Assembly: GCA_039105265.1 (NCBI GenBank)
Contig: JAPFFF010000010.1
Span: 4,898,001 to 4,962,000 of the forward strand
Length of the DNA stretch: 64,000 nucleotides
Direction: 5' to 3'
Source: Tritrichomonas musculus
Lineage: Eukaryota; Parabasalia; Tritrichomonadida; Tritrichomonadidae
Below are positions 10,898 to 21,189 of this stretch, piece by piece. Under the pieces are notes generated by a model. That model was not told where the DNA came from. It searched no databases and saw only the letters and a program-made list of their open reading frames with translations. Position 1 is the first letter of the stretch. Each line of letters starts with the position of its first letter. Both the position numbers and the translations under genes were made by a program.

Positions 10898-11598
10898 TTC
10901 ATTATATGTGTTGTATATTTTGTTTTGTTTGAAAAAAACAAAAAGATTTTAATCTTTCTTATTTTTTTTTTTCCCCCCCAGCTTATCTATTTAGTGAATG
11001 ACCTATTCAATCTATAATACTTGCTTATACTTGCTTTTTTTCCCCTGTTAATATTTATATTAAAAAGACCATTTTGTTTCATTTTTGTTGTTTATTTTGT
11101 TTTTTTTTCTTTCAAAATTTTGAGAAATCTCAGAAAAATTTGAATAACTTATAAACATTACCTCCTTCTCAATTTAAAAAAAATAATATCTTTATATTTT
11201 AGATATGAATTCATTTTTAAAAATTTAATTAATATTAAGATAATTATTTAATATATTATTAATGAAGAATGATGCAATTATATTGTTTGATAAAAAAGAT
11301 AAAAGGATTTAAAATTTAAAATGGAGGTAAAGTTTTTTGAGCTAAGTTTAAGGTCTTTTTGACTGCAGATATTCATTGATCTCATAATAATTATTATCTT
11401 ATTCGTATGATTATTCAATTCTTTTCTTTAATTTTCCAAGGATGAAAATTCTATATAATAATTTTGATTTTACTTTGGCAAATTTATTAACATTATTATA
11501 ATATGTAAGTAATATAATGATGTTAAAGTAATACCTATCTTTTCCATTTGGTTTATTTATTTGTATAATTCCATATTTGATTTTTCCAAAACAAAAAA

Positions 11599-13416
11599 AT
11601 GAATAAACAAATAAGCTTTCAAAAAGTTGAAAATTTTTATCCAATGTCTTTTTTAGGTTTAAATCATAAGCATATCAAAACAATTAAAGAGATTGAATTA
11701 AACCAAGATAGATCCATTCATATTATTAAAGATTTGAGTACAGGTAACAACTATTATCAGATAACTCTCCTAAAAAAATTTGGTTCAGAACATGAATCAA
11801 ATGAATTCGCCACCAGCATTAACAAAATATCAAAACATTCATCACATCCGTCCCTTTTACGAATAATAGATTTTAATCTTGGTAATAATGATACGTTATT
11901 TCCTTCAATATATACAGAATATATTCCAAATGGCATCTTATCCGATTTTTTAAATCAAGCACCACCATACGACTTTACTGGAACCAAGAAATTCATAATA
12001 TTACTTGGGATATCAATTGGAATGCGCTATTATTACTTCAATTACATCAACCACGGCAAATTAGAGCCCAACAAGATTTTCCTCGATGAGCATTTCTACC
12101 CGCACATACTTAACTACGAGATAACGCCAAATGTCAGCGATGAAAAAAACTATTTAAGAAGGATTAAATGTCAATCGGACGATGTCTTTTCCTTCTCAAT
12201 TATTGCGTATGAAATAATAACGGGCAAAAAACCGCCAAGCCCTAAAGAAAGGCCAGATCTTACCATAATTGAGAATGGCTATGTTCGGAAGTTTCTACAG
12301 AAATGTCTATCGTACGATTCATTTCGGAAACCGTTTTTTTATAAACTACACAAAAAGTTATTGAAAAAGAGAGATGAATTCGCGGCGGTTTTAGGTGAAA
12401 TCGACGAACAAGAAGTCCAGCGATACATGACGAACAACGATGAGTTTCTTTCCACTTTTTCAGAAGAGGTCAAATTGAGAGCCGATAAAGGTGAATTAAC
12501 CGCCATCTCTACATATGGCTTTATGCTATTCAACGGCTATGGCATCAAAGAGGACAAGTATGAAGCATTAAAGTATTATGAACTCTCAGCACAAAAAGGC
12601 TCAACGAATGTTATGTATTATCTTGGCTTAATGCATGAGAATGGCGATGGCATTCCACAGAATCACAAAGAAGCAGTCCGTTATTACAAGATGGCTGCAG
12701 ATTTGGGGCACCCCGATGCAATTAATAACTATGGCCTTATGCTTGAAACAGGTCAAGGAATTGACCAAAACCAACCGGAAGCGGCCCGATGCTACAAAAG
12801 GGCAGCCGAACTTGGCAACATTGTTTCAATGGGAAATTACGGTTACATGTTGAGTAACGGTATCGGCGTCGATATCGACAAGAAGGAGTCCGCCAAGTAT
12901 TACAAAATGGCAGCCGATAACGGAAACACGCGCGGCATGCTCTGCTACAGCGTGATGCTCTCTTCCGGCGAGGGAATCGAAAAAGACGTTAAGGAGGCAG
13001 CACGTTACATGGAGATGGCCGCTTACCAGGGGAACCCCGAGGCATTGTTCGGCTACGCAGCAATGCTCGATGAAGGAAACGGCGTCGAAGTTGACAAAAA
13101 CAAGGCGATACGCTACTTTAAAATGGCCGCGGACAAGGGGAGGCCGTACGCAATATACGAGTACGGAATAAGACTCTTCCTCGGCGACGGCATTGAAAAG
13201 AATTACGAGGAGGCAGTCAAGTACGTGCTGCTGGCAAGCGAGAAGGGCTACGCCGCTGCTACTTTCGCTTACGGGGCGATGCTCGAGCACGGCGAAGGAA
13301 TCAAAATGAATAAGTTCGAAGCTGCAAGATTTTACAAAAAGGCAGCTTATCAGGGATATGATCGGGCCTGCGAGGCTTATAGGCATATTTCTCGTTATAT
13401 TCATTTCTCTATTTAG
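11599..13416 (+). CDS. Pseudokinase with eight Sel1-like repeats
   Basis: 605 residues. Residues ~30-265 follow the protein-kinase plan, but the catalytic loop HRD..N reads NHGKLEPNKIFLD and the DFG position reads ILNYEI. Phosphotransfer is therefore unlikely and the domain probably acts as a scaffold or pseudokinase. Residues ~295-590 are eight consecutive 36-residue Sel1-like repeats (consensus A.YYGxML.xGxGI..D..EAxxYYKxAAxxG), an alpha/alpha solenoid used for protein contacts. Kinase-like plus Sel1 fusions are a large trichomonad family, and signalling adaptor is the best guess. Base composition drifts: the first ~900 bp are AT-rich like the surroundings, while the last repeats (12,900-13,350) are strikingly GC-rich, with C/G-ending codons. 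An open frame on the opposite strand there is a shadow of this bias. Confidence 0.9.
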   Translation: MNKQISFQKVENFYPMSFLGLNHKHIKTIKEIELNQDRSIHIIKDLSTGNNYYQITLLKKFGSEHESNEFATSINKISKHSSHPSLLRIIDFNLGNNDTLFPSIYTEYIPNGILSDFLNQAPPYDFTGTKKFIILLGISIGMRYYYFNYINHGKLEPNKIFLDEHFYPHILNYEITPNVSDEKNYLRRIKCQSDDVFSFSIIAYEIITGKKPPSPKERPDLTIIENGYVRKFLQKCLSYDSFRKPFFYKLHKKLLKKRDEFAAVLGEIDEQEVQRYMTNNDEFLSTFSEEVKLRADKGELTAISTYGFMLFNGYGIKEDKYEALKYYELSAQKGSTNVMYYLGLMHENGDGIPQNHKEAVRYYKMAADLGHPDAINNYGLMLETGQGIDQNQPEAARCYKRAAELGNIVSMGNYGYMLSNGIGVDIDKKESAKYYKMAADNGNTRGMLCYSVMLSSGEGIEKDVKEAARYMEMAAYQGNPEALFGYAAMLDEGNGVEVDKNKAIRYFKMAADKGRPYAIYEYGIRLFLGDGIEKNYEEAVKYVLLASEKGYAAATFAYGAMLEHGEGIKMNKFEAARFYKKAAYQGYDRACEAYRHISRYIHFSI

Positions 13417-13505
13417 TTTTTTGTTGTAAAAATGATCAATATGGATTAAATCTATCTATCAAACTGATTTTTATTAATAAAATAATTTTGGTTATATATG
13501 ACATT

Positions 13506-13873
13506 AATATTTGGGTACTGATTACCCAATAGAGACTTTTTGTAAGGACATTCAAATAATTGAATGAGAATAATTTTACCTTTCAATTTTTTTATCTGAG
13601 AAAATATAAAAAAATAAAAAGATTTTTTAATCTTTTTATGGTACATAATTTTTACCGATTCTTACCGCCAGCCGCGGGGTCTCGGCTTCGCTCGACGCCC
13701 GCTAGGCGGTATGTAGCCTCGGAAAAAATTATGTAAAAATATAAAAAGACTAAAAATAATTTTATTTTTTAATTCTCTCAAAAATAACAATAATTGAGAG
13801 AAAAAAATATTTTCTTTCAATTTTTGAATGTCCTTACAAAAAGTCTCTATTGGGTAATCAGTACCAAAATATT
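13506..13873. mobile_element. Foldback element, copy 1 (GC-rich hairpin tip)
   Basis: The outer ~50 bp (attacccaatagagacttttt and onward) are repeated in reverse complement at 13,824-13,866. Weaker pairing continues inward to the core tacataatttttaccga (13,642-13,658), which pairs with tcggaaaaaattatgta (13,719-13,735). The very tip (13,663-13,711) is a GC-rich hairpin, while everything else is AT-rich. The core is shared with two other foldback copies (49,396-49,698 and 60,942-61,246) whose outer arms are unrelated to this one. No target duplication was identified for this copy. Confidence 0.65.
13663..13711. repeat. GC-rich hairpin at the tip of foldback copy 1
   Basis: The stretch taccgccagc pairs with gctaggcggta, and gcgggg pairs approximately with cgcccgc, around a loop containing gcttcg. 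About 70% GC in a local background near 20%. It does not have the arm layout of a tRNA. It is absent from the other two foldback copies, which have a shorter loop of different sequence there. Confidence 0.55.
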
Positions 13874-13921
13874 TTATAGTGGATATTTTTTGAATAATCT
13901 CATTTAATAATTTTCATTCTA

Positions 13922-14066
13922 GGGATGGGAAACGTACTGCACGGGAATGCCGGGGCAAACTTACGGGCAAAATGGGCTGCCTGAGCAAAACGGTTATTTA
14001 CGTTTTTTTGGGCAATTGCCTAGAGCTGCTCATTTTCATATTAAGAATTTGGTTCGATTATTTTCC

Positions 14067-14072
<6 letters not shown>
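13922..14072. other. GC-enriched fragment ending in a long T tract, unidentified
   Basis: About 150 bp with near-50% GC at its left end (gtactgcacgggaatgccgg), immediately followed by a run of about 27 T (14,073-14,098). A short open frame (13,947-14,144) reads through it but is mostly Phe from the T run. It could be a captured gene fragment or part of a further mobile element. The remainder up to 14,775 is AT-rich with nothing recognised. Confidence 0.3.
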
Positions 14073-14102
<30 letters not shown>

Positions 14103-14775
14103 AAAAGCATTGACAAAATAAAGTTTATGAATGGTTTTGTTTAAAAAAAAATACATGAATATAATATAATTTATATTTTATATATAATTAAATTAAAAAA
14201 ATCACATTTTCTTATCTGATCACAAAAATGTCATTAGATATTTCGTCATTAACATACGCAAAAAAGTAATTTTAACACAACAGCATAATAATATATATTC
14301 TATTCTAACTATAAGTTCATAAATAAAGCTTTTTGGAACAAAATAAATATTGAAATATTGATAACAAACTACATAGTTAAAAAAATAGTTGTGAAAATCA
14401 AAAAATATACATTTTCAAATTTTTTTTATAAGCCAAAAAAAGAGTAAAAAAAGTGATGATAATATTTTCATTTAAACAAGTTTTTTAAAAAATCATTTTC
14501 TTATTGTTTATAAAAATGAAAAAATAAATTGATTAGAATATTGATATATAACTGTTTTTTTTAATTCAAATTTCTATTATAAAATTCGCCTCTATAATCG
14601 TTTTTCTCTCTTTCACACAAAACCCACAATTTTTGGTTCTAAAATTGCCAATTTCATTCACTGGAATATCATTGAATTTGATATTAACAAAATTGATAAA
14701 TTGATTGAAATTATTTTCATATCACATTTCATATTTTATCATTTTTATATCACATTTCAATACTTTTATATAAAA

Positions 14776-15019
14776 ATGAGTTTTGAAACATTTGTTGAAA
14801 AAATGAAAAGTATTCAAAATTCCCTTCTGGAATTCCTTGAAGAAGAATCAGATGGTGACGACAAATATGAAAATTTCATTAATCTTGTCTCGACTCAACA
14901 AATAATTAATGACGAACATGAATTTAAAGCATTATTACGATTAATAAACAGTATTGTGAACAATCATTATCGCTCTCGGAGTTTTATTTCTAAAGTTGAG
15001 CGAGTTTTAAGACAATTCA
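14776..15019 (+). pseudogene. 5' part of a DUF3447/ankyrin gene, cut by the Polinton
   Basis: The start is the ATG of MSFETFVEKMKSIQ; the open frame extends upstream only through a TTG. The ~82 residues (LLEFLEEE, then HEFKALLRLINSIVNNHYRS and FISKVERVLRQF) match the usual N-terminus of trichomonad DUF3447 ankyrin proteins. The host sequence stops exactly where the Polinton TIR begins at 15,020. The next part of the same family's typical sequence (KYFSNSEIFNIFK, then RILLFLLEEK) begins right after the other TIR at 38,448. The gene was therefore split by the insertion. It is a host gene whose protein would be a cytosolic scaffold of unknown partner. Confidence 0.85.
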
Positions 15020-15675
15020 AGTAGTATATACGAGTCGGTTTCCGTTGGGGCCACGCTACGCTTAAGCCCACACGTCAACACGAACTCGTGATAAAAATAA
15101 AAAAATAAAAATGAAAAATAAAAAAAATAAAAATGAAAAATAAAAAAAATAAAAATGAAAAAAAAAAAAAATAAAAAAAAATTTTTCTTCAACTTGTTTT
15201 TTCTTGAAGTACTACTAGGGACCTAAACAACTACATCGGGTCCCCACTACTTGTTTTTTTCTTGAAGTACTACTAGGGACCTAAACAACTACCTCGGGTC
15301 CCCACTACTTGTTTTTTCTTGAAGTACTACTAGGGACCTAAACAACTACCTCGGGTCCCCACTACTACTAGGGACCTAAACAACTACCTCGGGTCCCCAC
15401 TACTACTAGGGACCTAAACAACTACCTCGGGTCCCCACTACTTGTTTTTTCTTGAAGTACTACTAGGGACCTAAACAACTACCTCGGGTCCCCACTACTT
15501 GTTTTTTCTTGAAGTACTACTAGGGACCTAAACAACTACCTCGGGTCCCCACTACTTGTTTTTTCTTGAAGTACTACTAGGGACCTAAACAACTACCTCG
15601 GGTCCCCACTACTACTAGGGACCTAAACAACTACCTCGGGTCCCCACTACTTGTTGTTTCTTGAAGTACTACTAC
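15020..15675. repeat. Left Polinton TIR with 9-copy minisatellite
   Basis: It begins with ~78 bp of unique terminal sequence, then an A-rich ~100 bp tract (aaaataaaaatgaaa-type units), then nine copies of a block containing tagggacctaaacaactacc and tcgggtcccc. The blocks are separated either by a short tacta link or by a longer link containing acttgttttttcttgaagt. It is the reverse complement of 37,953-38,447 apart from copy number. The outermost block in both arms carries the same variant (acatcggg). Confidence 0.93.
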
Positions 15676-15712
15676 TGAAACGGCACAGGTACCAGCCCCG
15701 AGAATCTCGTAC

Positions 15713-18700
15713 CTATTTCTTCATATATATAGCATCGAAACAAATCATAGAACAGGTATCACAATCTAACTCAATATTATATATATCATAAGCACCAGAA
15801 GGTGGGTTAGTGTCTTTAAAGTATATTTCATCCAAATATGATTTTATTTGTTGAGGGTCAGACCATTCAGTTGATATAAATCTAATAAAATGTAGCTTTT
15901 GAGTCTTGTCCTTGAATATCAATAAGTACTCCCCATCTGGAACAGGTTCATTATCACCTGTTGGATCATTATCTAAATTATCAATAATTATGTGTTTCTC
16001 ACTTGTAAAATAAGAGAATAGAAAATACCTATTATATTCATCAGTGACATCAGTAAATCCTGTATAATATGCTTTCCATTCACTATCTGGGTCATTTTTC
16101 TCTTCTAATGCAGTTAACCTAGCTTCCATTGCTGCTATAGTATCCTTTAATGTTGCATTCTCTCTCTCTAAATTTGATATTTTGCTATTTATTGTTACGA
16201 TACTAGCAACATGTTCACCTACTAGAATAGCTAAATCTTGTTGAGCTTTAGATGTATTATCTATTTTTGTTTTTACTTCCTCAAGCTCACTCTTTAATGC
16301 ATAATTTGACAAATCAACAGGTTCAGGTATATCTTTCTTTAATGCATACTCCTTTAGTACATCATTAACCTCATCAACTGTGGGGTATTCATTCATAATA
16401 GTAGCTATTGATTCATTATTGTCGTGGGATATCTTTTCAAGTGAGTCTACCTTGTTGTTAAGTGCATCTATATCACATGTATATGCTATATCCTTAACCT
16501 CAAATGACATTCTCCTAACAGCACTATTTTCTTTAATGGCTATACCAGTAACTCTTACTTGCTGTGGGTTGGCTATAACTATTGTCTTGCCATTTAAGGT
16601 GCATGTTGGGAAGTAATCACTGCCCTCATATTGACTTATAGTACCACCTGCAATAGTAATAGTTATTATACACTCCTCATAGTCGATGTCATTAAACTCA
16701 CTAACCTTCATAACCATTAGCCTTGCCTTAATAGTACCATCTGTAATAACATCTTCAGCTTCAAGGTGTACTTCCTTATTAACAATACTACCTACTATAT
16801 CAATAGTATCATCTCTTACTAAATCATTCTTATCAACATAGTTATTATTTTCTACTTCCTCATTAACCTCATTTATTTTATCAGCTAATAGCCTAAATGC
16901 AGGTTTTAATGATTCCCTGAAGTGGTTGCATAAATCAATAGCATCTCGATATGTTGTTATCGTCTTTGAAATGTCTTCAGTTTCATCAGTATATTCAACT
17001 ACTACCTTTTCTGCATCACACCAATCAATAATAGGTGTTAAATCAGTTGTAGTTGACCTTCCTATTTTTAATGGAGGTAGGTTGCTTCCATCACCTAGAT
17101 GATACAAAGCTTGTTCACCTTGTGATACACCTTCAATAGCAGAATCCACACCAGCCTTTGTAAATGTGAACCCTGTTCGAAATAATGTAAGACCAACATT
17201 AGCTATACTACCTGCAGTTCCTATAACTCCAAATGCTAGTGCTACATTTGATACTATTCTAACCTGGTCTATGTCTTCTTGTAAATGTTTAGTAATCCTT
17301 TTAGTCTCTCCCATTTCTGCATTTAACACATTTACTTTCGAGGTTATGTCCTTAACATCATAACTAACTACATCAAAATTATTGGTTAATACATTTAAAT
17401 CACTCCTCATGGTAGTAATATTATCAGCTGTTATAATCTTTGAACTAGTAATATTGTAGTCTGTGTATAAGGTAGTAGCTGCATTAGGATTTGGTGTTAT
17501 TTCATAAAACTGTTGGTCTATTATGTACTTAAATGCATTAGTTGATGAATCCCAATTAATCTCATCAATCGGGTCTGTATAATCCTTCCTCAAATATAAT
17601 TTTATGTCTCTGGTTTCACCAACATCTAAGCAAAAGCCCCAATCATAGCTAATTGTCTCAATAGTATCAAGAACAGGTATAACATCAACAAATACCTCTC
17701 CATTCTTTTGTGCATGGAACCCATCAGGTTTGAATGATAACCTTGTTGCTGTAGAAGACTCACCTACATATATATCTAAATATATCTTTTCAACCAAATC
17801 AGTTCTAATTCCTTCAGTACTATCCATCGATATGTATAGAAGAACAGTGCCATAATAACCAGGATGTAATGAGTTTGATAAGCCATCAGTTAGGTGGTTC
17901 TCATATGCACATGTCATATTCCATTCACTACCATCTTTAATAGTTCCATCTTTCATTTCTAGTTTAAATTCATTTTTGTAGTTCTTTAATAGTGAATGCA
18001 TTAAACCATTTCCTTCATTAGTAATTATTGCTTCATGCATGTCTGTTTGTTTGACTGTTATCCAACAACCATAACAACTATTGGCTTTCTTAGTAGGTCG
18101 AATATTCCATTTATTAATGACTTTCCCATTAAGATGACCTTTCGCATTATCTCCTGACCAATACCCCTTATTCTCACGACTTTTATCAGTATTCCATTGT
18201 AGGTTCCATGTATTGCCAAAACAATGTTCCTTGAAGACAAAGTTTAATTTATCAGGTATTTCATAGTTATCAGGTACTTCATATACCATCTTATAATATT
18301 CGTCCTCTCCTATTTTTTCTTCTGTGATGATAGATGGTTTATAAAAGTAGTGAACATCGCTTTTATGGAGTTTTAATGCATTTTCAGCTTCAATGATAGA
18401 ACATTTTATTGCCTTATCTGTTTTTAATGCCGTCGGTTCATATTCATTCATAATACTTAGTTCTCCATTTAGATATAAAGTATAAGGGTGAAAAGGTAGA
18501 CTTTTGTCGAATGCTATATAATACCTATCATCTGTTGATGAGTTATCATTGATGGTACAATAATCATTCTCTTTATCGTAGGTAATAACTGGACAAACTA
18601 TTTTACCATTTCTGGATGTTATATAGAACTCTTTTATGTACCGACCTCTTTCATCATATATTACATTCTTTCTTAATACTATCTTGAAGATAGGCTTATT

Positions 18701-21172
18701 CGAATTTAAAAAGGCTTGTTTTTGTAAATCGGGTACAAAGATGCCTAATAGGTTGTATGCAACATCATTAATAGTATTAGATAAAGAGTATACATCCTTA
18801 TTAGTAATAACAAATTCAGGTATACCATTTTCTATAGTAAAATCAGAGTCTACAGGTGAGGTACCTCCACTTGGAATAGAATCACATATTATTTTTCCAT
18901 TTACTTCTAAATCACCCTTTATAATATATTTACCAAGTACTGGTTTAACTGGGTCTAATGATGGAGTATCTTTCGATATTTGAACACCATAACATTTTAA
19001 TACATCCTCGAATTTATCAAACCCTTTGACAAAGTCAGGTATTGCTACTGCGGAAGAGTTATCTGTTTTGGCTTCTTTCGTATTTTCGATTGATAACGCC
19101 ATTGGAGATGGGTCATCTTTTGGTTCCCAAACCCATTGCCTTTTATCTTCATTCCAAACTATTTCTCCAAAAACCTGAACAAAACTATTTCTTGCACGTA
19201 CAAGAGCATTTACTGCTGGGGTGTTTTGTGTTCGCCATCTATCTATCCATTCCAAATGTTGTGATAAAATAACCCATTCTTCATGTGTCATATCCCATAT
19301 TAAATTGTCAGGAGCATCTAATAATTCATCATGAATCCAATCATCATCTTGGAAGTCATATCCATGTTCTTGCCATTCCTCATCTACAATATTCCAAGCT
19401 ACATATTGACCTAATTCTGCATGATATTCTCTATTACGGTATAACATTTCATTTGTTGGCATATGTAGATATGAATTCTCTTCTGGAAAGAACACCCATT
19501 CTTCATATCTATCACTATACCTGAGATGTCCTCTATGGTCATTTTCAAAGATTGGTATTAATACATCTACTATTGCTTCACTAGCTCCTTCTCTCCAACC
19601 TTCCTCGAAAGGATAATAAATATTTAACATAACCCATTCATCATGAACAACATCCCACATGTAATTTTGAGGTACAGGAGCATTCCTATTTCGTCTCCAT
19701 CCTGCAGGTCTATCCAAGTTATCATCTCTTTCTCGCCATTCCTCATAGATGATGTCCCAAACATAATTACTATCTTGATTATATAGACCGTTCGAACGGT
19801 CGCCAATTGGTCTGTAAATTGGTATTTGTTGTTCTTGGTCTTGTTGTTCCATAGCTTGTTTTGCTATATCAGGTATTGCATCCTCATACATAACAACATC
19901 AAGCATAGCATCTTGAAATGACTGTACTTGTTCACCAAGATTCAATCTATTTATATTCTCATCAATATCACCTAAATGTTCTTCAAGATGTCGATTTTGA
20001 TTTCTTAGGTAGTTCGTCAATTCATCAATCTCATCTTGCGGGATACCTATGCCACCTCCTCCTTCCTCCTCTTCATGATTGCAATCACAGGATTTTATCT
20101 GCGATACTTGTCCTATCAAATCATTAATTACAATCATGAGTACTTCGATATTTCGTTGAACGTCATTTAAGTGGTCATTTAAGGTGACTGACATTTGAGT
20201 ACCATCAATATGAGTAATGGTAATTTTATTATCTGGAGCTTTGGATAGTCGAAATAATTTTAAGGCTTTTGAGATACCTAAACCTAATACACTCGAAAAC
20301 AGCAAATATTGAAGTATTTGAGGAGTGTGTTTGTAATTTTCTAAGTAGTATCTTGTATATATATCAAGGAATTCACATGGGCTACTTACTTCAATAATTT
20401 GGTCTGCCTCAACCAAGTCTGTACACCCTTTGTATCTATATCCTATTCTTTGTACTGACAATTTATCTAGATTCCAATGGTATTGAGATATCCTAGATAC
20501 GAAATTTTTAAAGTTAGATTCATTAAAAGCCTCATATAAGAATCTCTTTGTTGTCATGTTAGTTCTTTCATTCTTTATGACATTTATCAATAAATCTCCC
20601 AGGTTCGAATAACCAAACTCAGCTAAAAATGGGTCAGGCTCTGGTGTTGGAAGTGGTACAGGGTCTTGAAGATATCGAATAACCTTTGTTTGTCCTAGTT
20701 GTTCATCTGTTGATATTTGTTCATATCCATCAACAGCACACATCAATTCGGTATACATCTCATGAATAGCCTCACATGTATTAGATTCTTCTTCAATAAA
20801 TTCATTTAAGGTATTTACGCAAAGTTCATCTTTTATCAACTCCTTATATGACTCTGCTTTTTCAGGTAGTGAGCCTTCTAATTGAGGTGTCTTTTCAGGT
20901 CCTTTAAATACATATTTTAAATAATTGGCAAATTTGTGTGTAATAGGTACATTGCCGAAACCATCAAGCTTTCCTCCATTTTCGATATAATCATTGACTA
21001 CCCTTTCGTCTACTTCTGCTTTGTTATATAAACAACTAAACGTAGGATAATCATCTGGGTCCTCATTTCTTATAATATCAATATTACCTTCATCATTAAC
21101 ACTTATCTCAACATCCTTGTCTTTGAGCTTCTCTGCTTCATTTGATTGCAAAGAATAAAGTTTAATTGACAT
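15713..21172 (-). CDS. Polinton giant fibre-like protein
   Basis: About 1,819 residues; the start is the ATG of MSIKLYSL at 21,172, since the upstream extension begins only at a TTG. No enzyme motif. A hydrophobic patch lies near residue 290. Between ~465 and ~690 there are about six copies of a Trp motif (W-[DN]-x(4)-EW). The middle (~750-1,250) looks beta-rich and has a GDLEVNGKI-type strand as in phage and adhesin fibres. A Gly/Ala-rich hydrophobic segment sits at ~1,290-1,330. A coiled coil lies at ~1,615-1,690, followed by a C-terminal domain with Cys pairs. This layout suggests a long attachment or virion-surface fibre, but that is inference. It is divergent from the gene at 21,190 with only 17 bp between the start codons. 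Confidence 0.8.
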   Translation of the reverse strand: MSIKLYSLQSNEAEKLKDKDVEISVNDEGNIDIIRNEDPDDYPTFSCLYNKAEVDERVVNDYIENGGKLDGFGNVPITHKFANYLKYVFKGPEKTPQLEGSLPEKAESYKELIKDELCVNTLNEFIEEESNTCEAIHEMYTELMCAVDGYEQISTDEQLGQTKVIRYLQDPVPLPTPEPDPFLAEFGYSNLGDLLINVIKNERTNMTTKRFLYEAFNESNFKNFVSRISQYHWNLDKLSVQRIGYRYKGCTDLVEADQIIEVSSPCEFLDIYTRYYLENYKHTPQILQYLLFSSVLGLGISKALKLFRLSKAPDNKITITHIDGTQMSVTLNDHLNDVQRNIEVLMIVINDLIGQVSQIKSCDCNHEEEEGGGGIGIPQDEIDELTNYLRNQNRHLEEHLGDIDENINRLNLGEQVQSFQDAMLDVVMYEDAIPDIAKQAMEQQDQEQQIPIYRPIGDRSNGLYNQDSNYVWDIIYEEWRERDDNLDRPAGWRRNRNAPVPQNYMWDVVHDEWVMLNIYYPFEEGWREGASEAIVDVLIPIFENDHRGHLRYSDRYEEWVFFPEENSYLHMPTNEMLYRNREYHAELGQYVAWNIVDEEWQEHGYDFQDDDWIHDELLDAPDNLIWDMTHEEWVILSQHLEWIDRWRTQNTPAVNALVRARNSFVQVFGEIVWNEDKRQWVWEPKDDPSPMALSIENTKEAKTDNSSAVAIPDFVKGFDKFEDVLKCYGVQISKDTPSLDPVKPVLGKYIIKGDLEVNGKIICDSIPSGGTSPVDSDFTIENGIPEFVITNKDVYSLSNTINDVAYNLLGIFVPDLQKQAFLNSNKPIFKIVLRKNVIYDERGRYIKEFYITSRNGKIVCPVITYDKENDYCTINDNSSTDDRYYIAFDKSLPFHPYTLYLNGELSIMNEYEPTALKTDKAIKCSIIEAENALKLHKSDVHYFYKPSIITEEKIGEDEYYKMVYEVPDNYEIPDKLNFVFKEHCFGNTWNLQWNTDKSRENKGYWSGDNAKGHLNGKVINKWNIRPTKKANSCYGCWITVKQTDMHEAIITNEGNGLMHSLLKNYKNEFKLEMKDGTIKDGSEWNMTCAYENHLTDGLSNSLHPGYYGTVLLYISMDSTEGIRTDLVEKIYLDIYVGESSTATRLSFKPDGFHAQKNGEVFVDVIPVLDTIETISYDWGFCLDVGETRDIKLYLRKDYTDPIDEINWDSSTNAFKYIIDQQFYEITPNPNAATTLYTDYNITSSKIITADNITTMRSDLNVLTNNFDVVSYDVKDITSKVNVLNAEMGETKRITKHLQEDIDQVRIVSNVALAFGVIGTAGSIANVGLTLFRTGFTFTKAGVDSAIEGVSQGEQALYHLGDGSNLPPLKIGRSTTTDLTPIIDWCDAEKVVVEYTDETEDISKTITTYRDAIDLCNHFRESLKPAFRLLADKINEVNEEVENNNYVDKNDLVRDDTIDIVGSIVNKEVHLEAEDVITDGTIKARLMVMKVSEFNDIDYEECIITITIAGGTISQYEGSDYFPTCTLNGKTIVIANPQQVRVTGIAIKENSAVRRMSFEVKDIAYTCDIDALNNKVDSLEKISHDNNESIATIMNEYPTVDEVNDVLKEYALKKDIPEPVDLSNYALKSELEEVKTKIDNTSKAQQDLAILVGEHVASIVTINSKISNLERENATLKDTIAAMEARLTALEEKNDPDSEWKAYYTGFTDVTDEYNRYFLFSYFTSEKHIIIDNLDNDPTGDNEPVPDGEYLLIFKDKTQKLHFIRFISTEWSDPQQIKSYLDEIYFKDTNPPSGAYDIYNIELDCDTCSMICFDAIYMKK

Positions 21173-21189
21173 TTTTTGGATATAATAAA

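Noticed and set aside
12826-13404. Long open frame antisense to the Sel1 repeats
   Set aside because: It exists because the repeat codons are GC-rich and repetitive; composition on that strand is not protein-like and the plus-strand gene is clear.
13663-13711. tRNA-like GC-rich hairpin
   Set aside because: Only one stem-loop; no cloverleaf arms, anticodon loop or promoter boxes, and it lies at the loop of a foldback element.
15007-15192. Phe/Ile-rich open frame at each Polinton terminus
   Set aside because: It is a translation of the A/T-rich tract in the TIR and appears in both arms.
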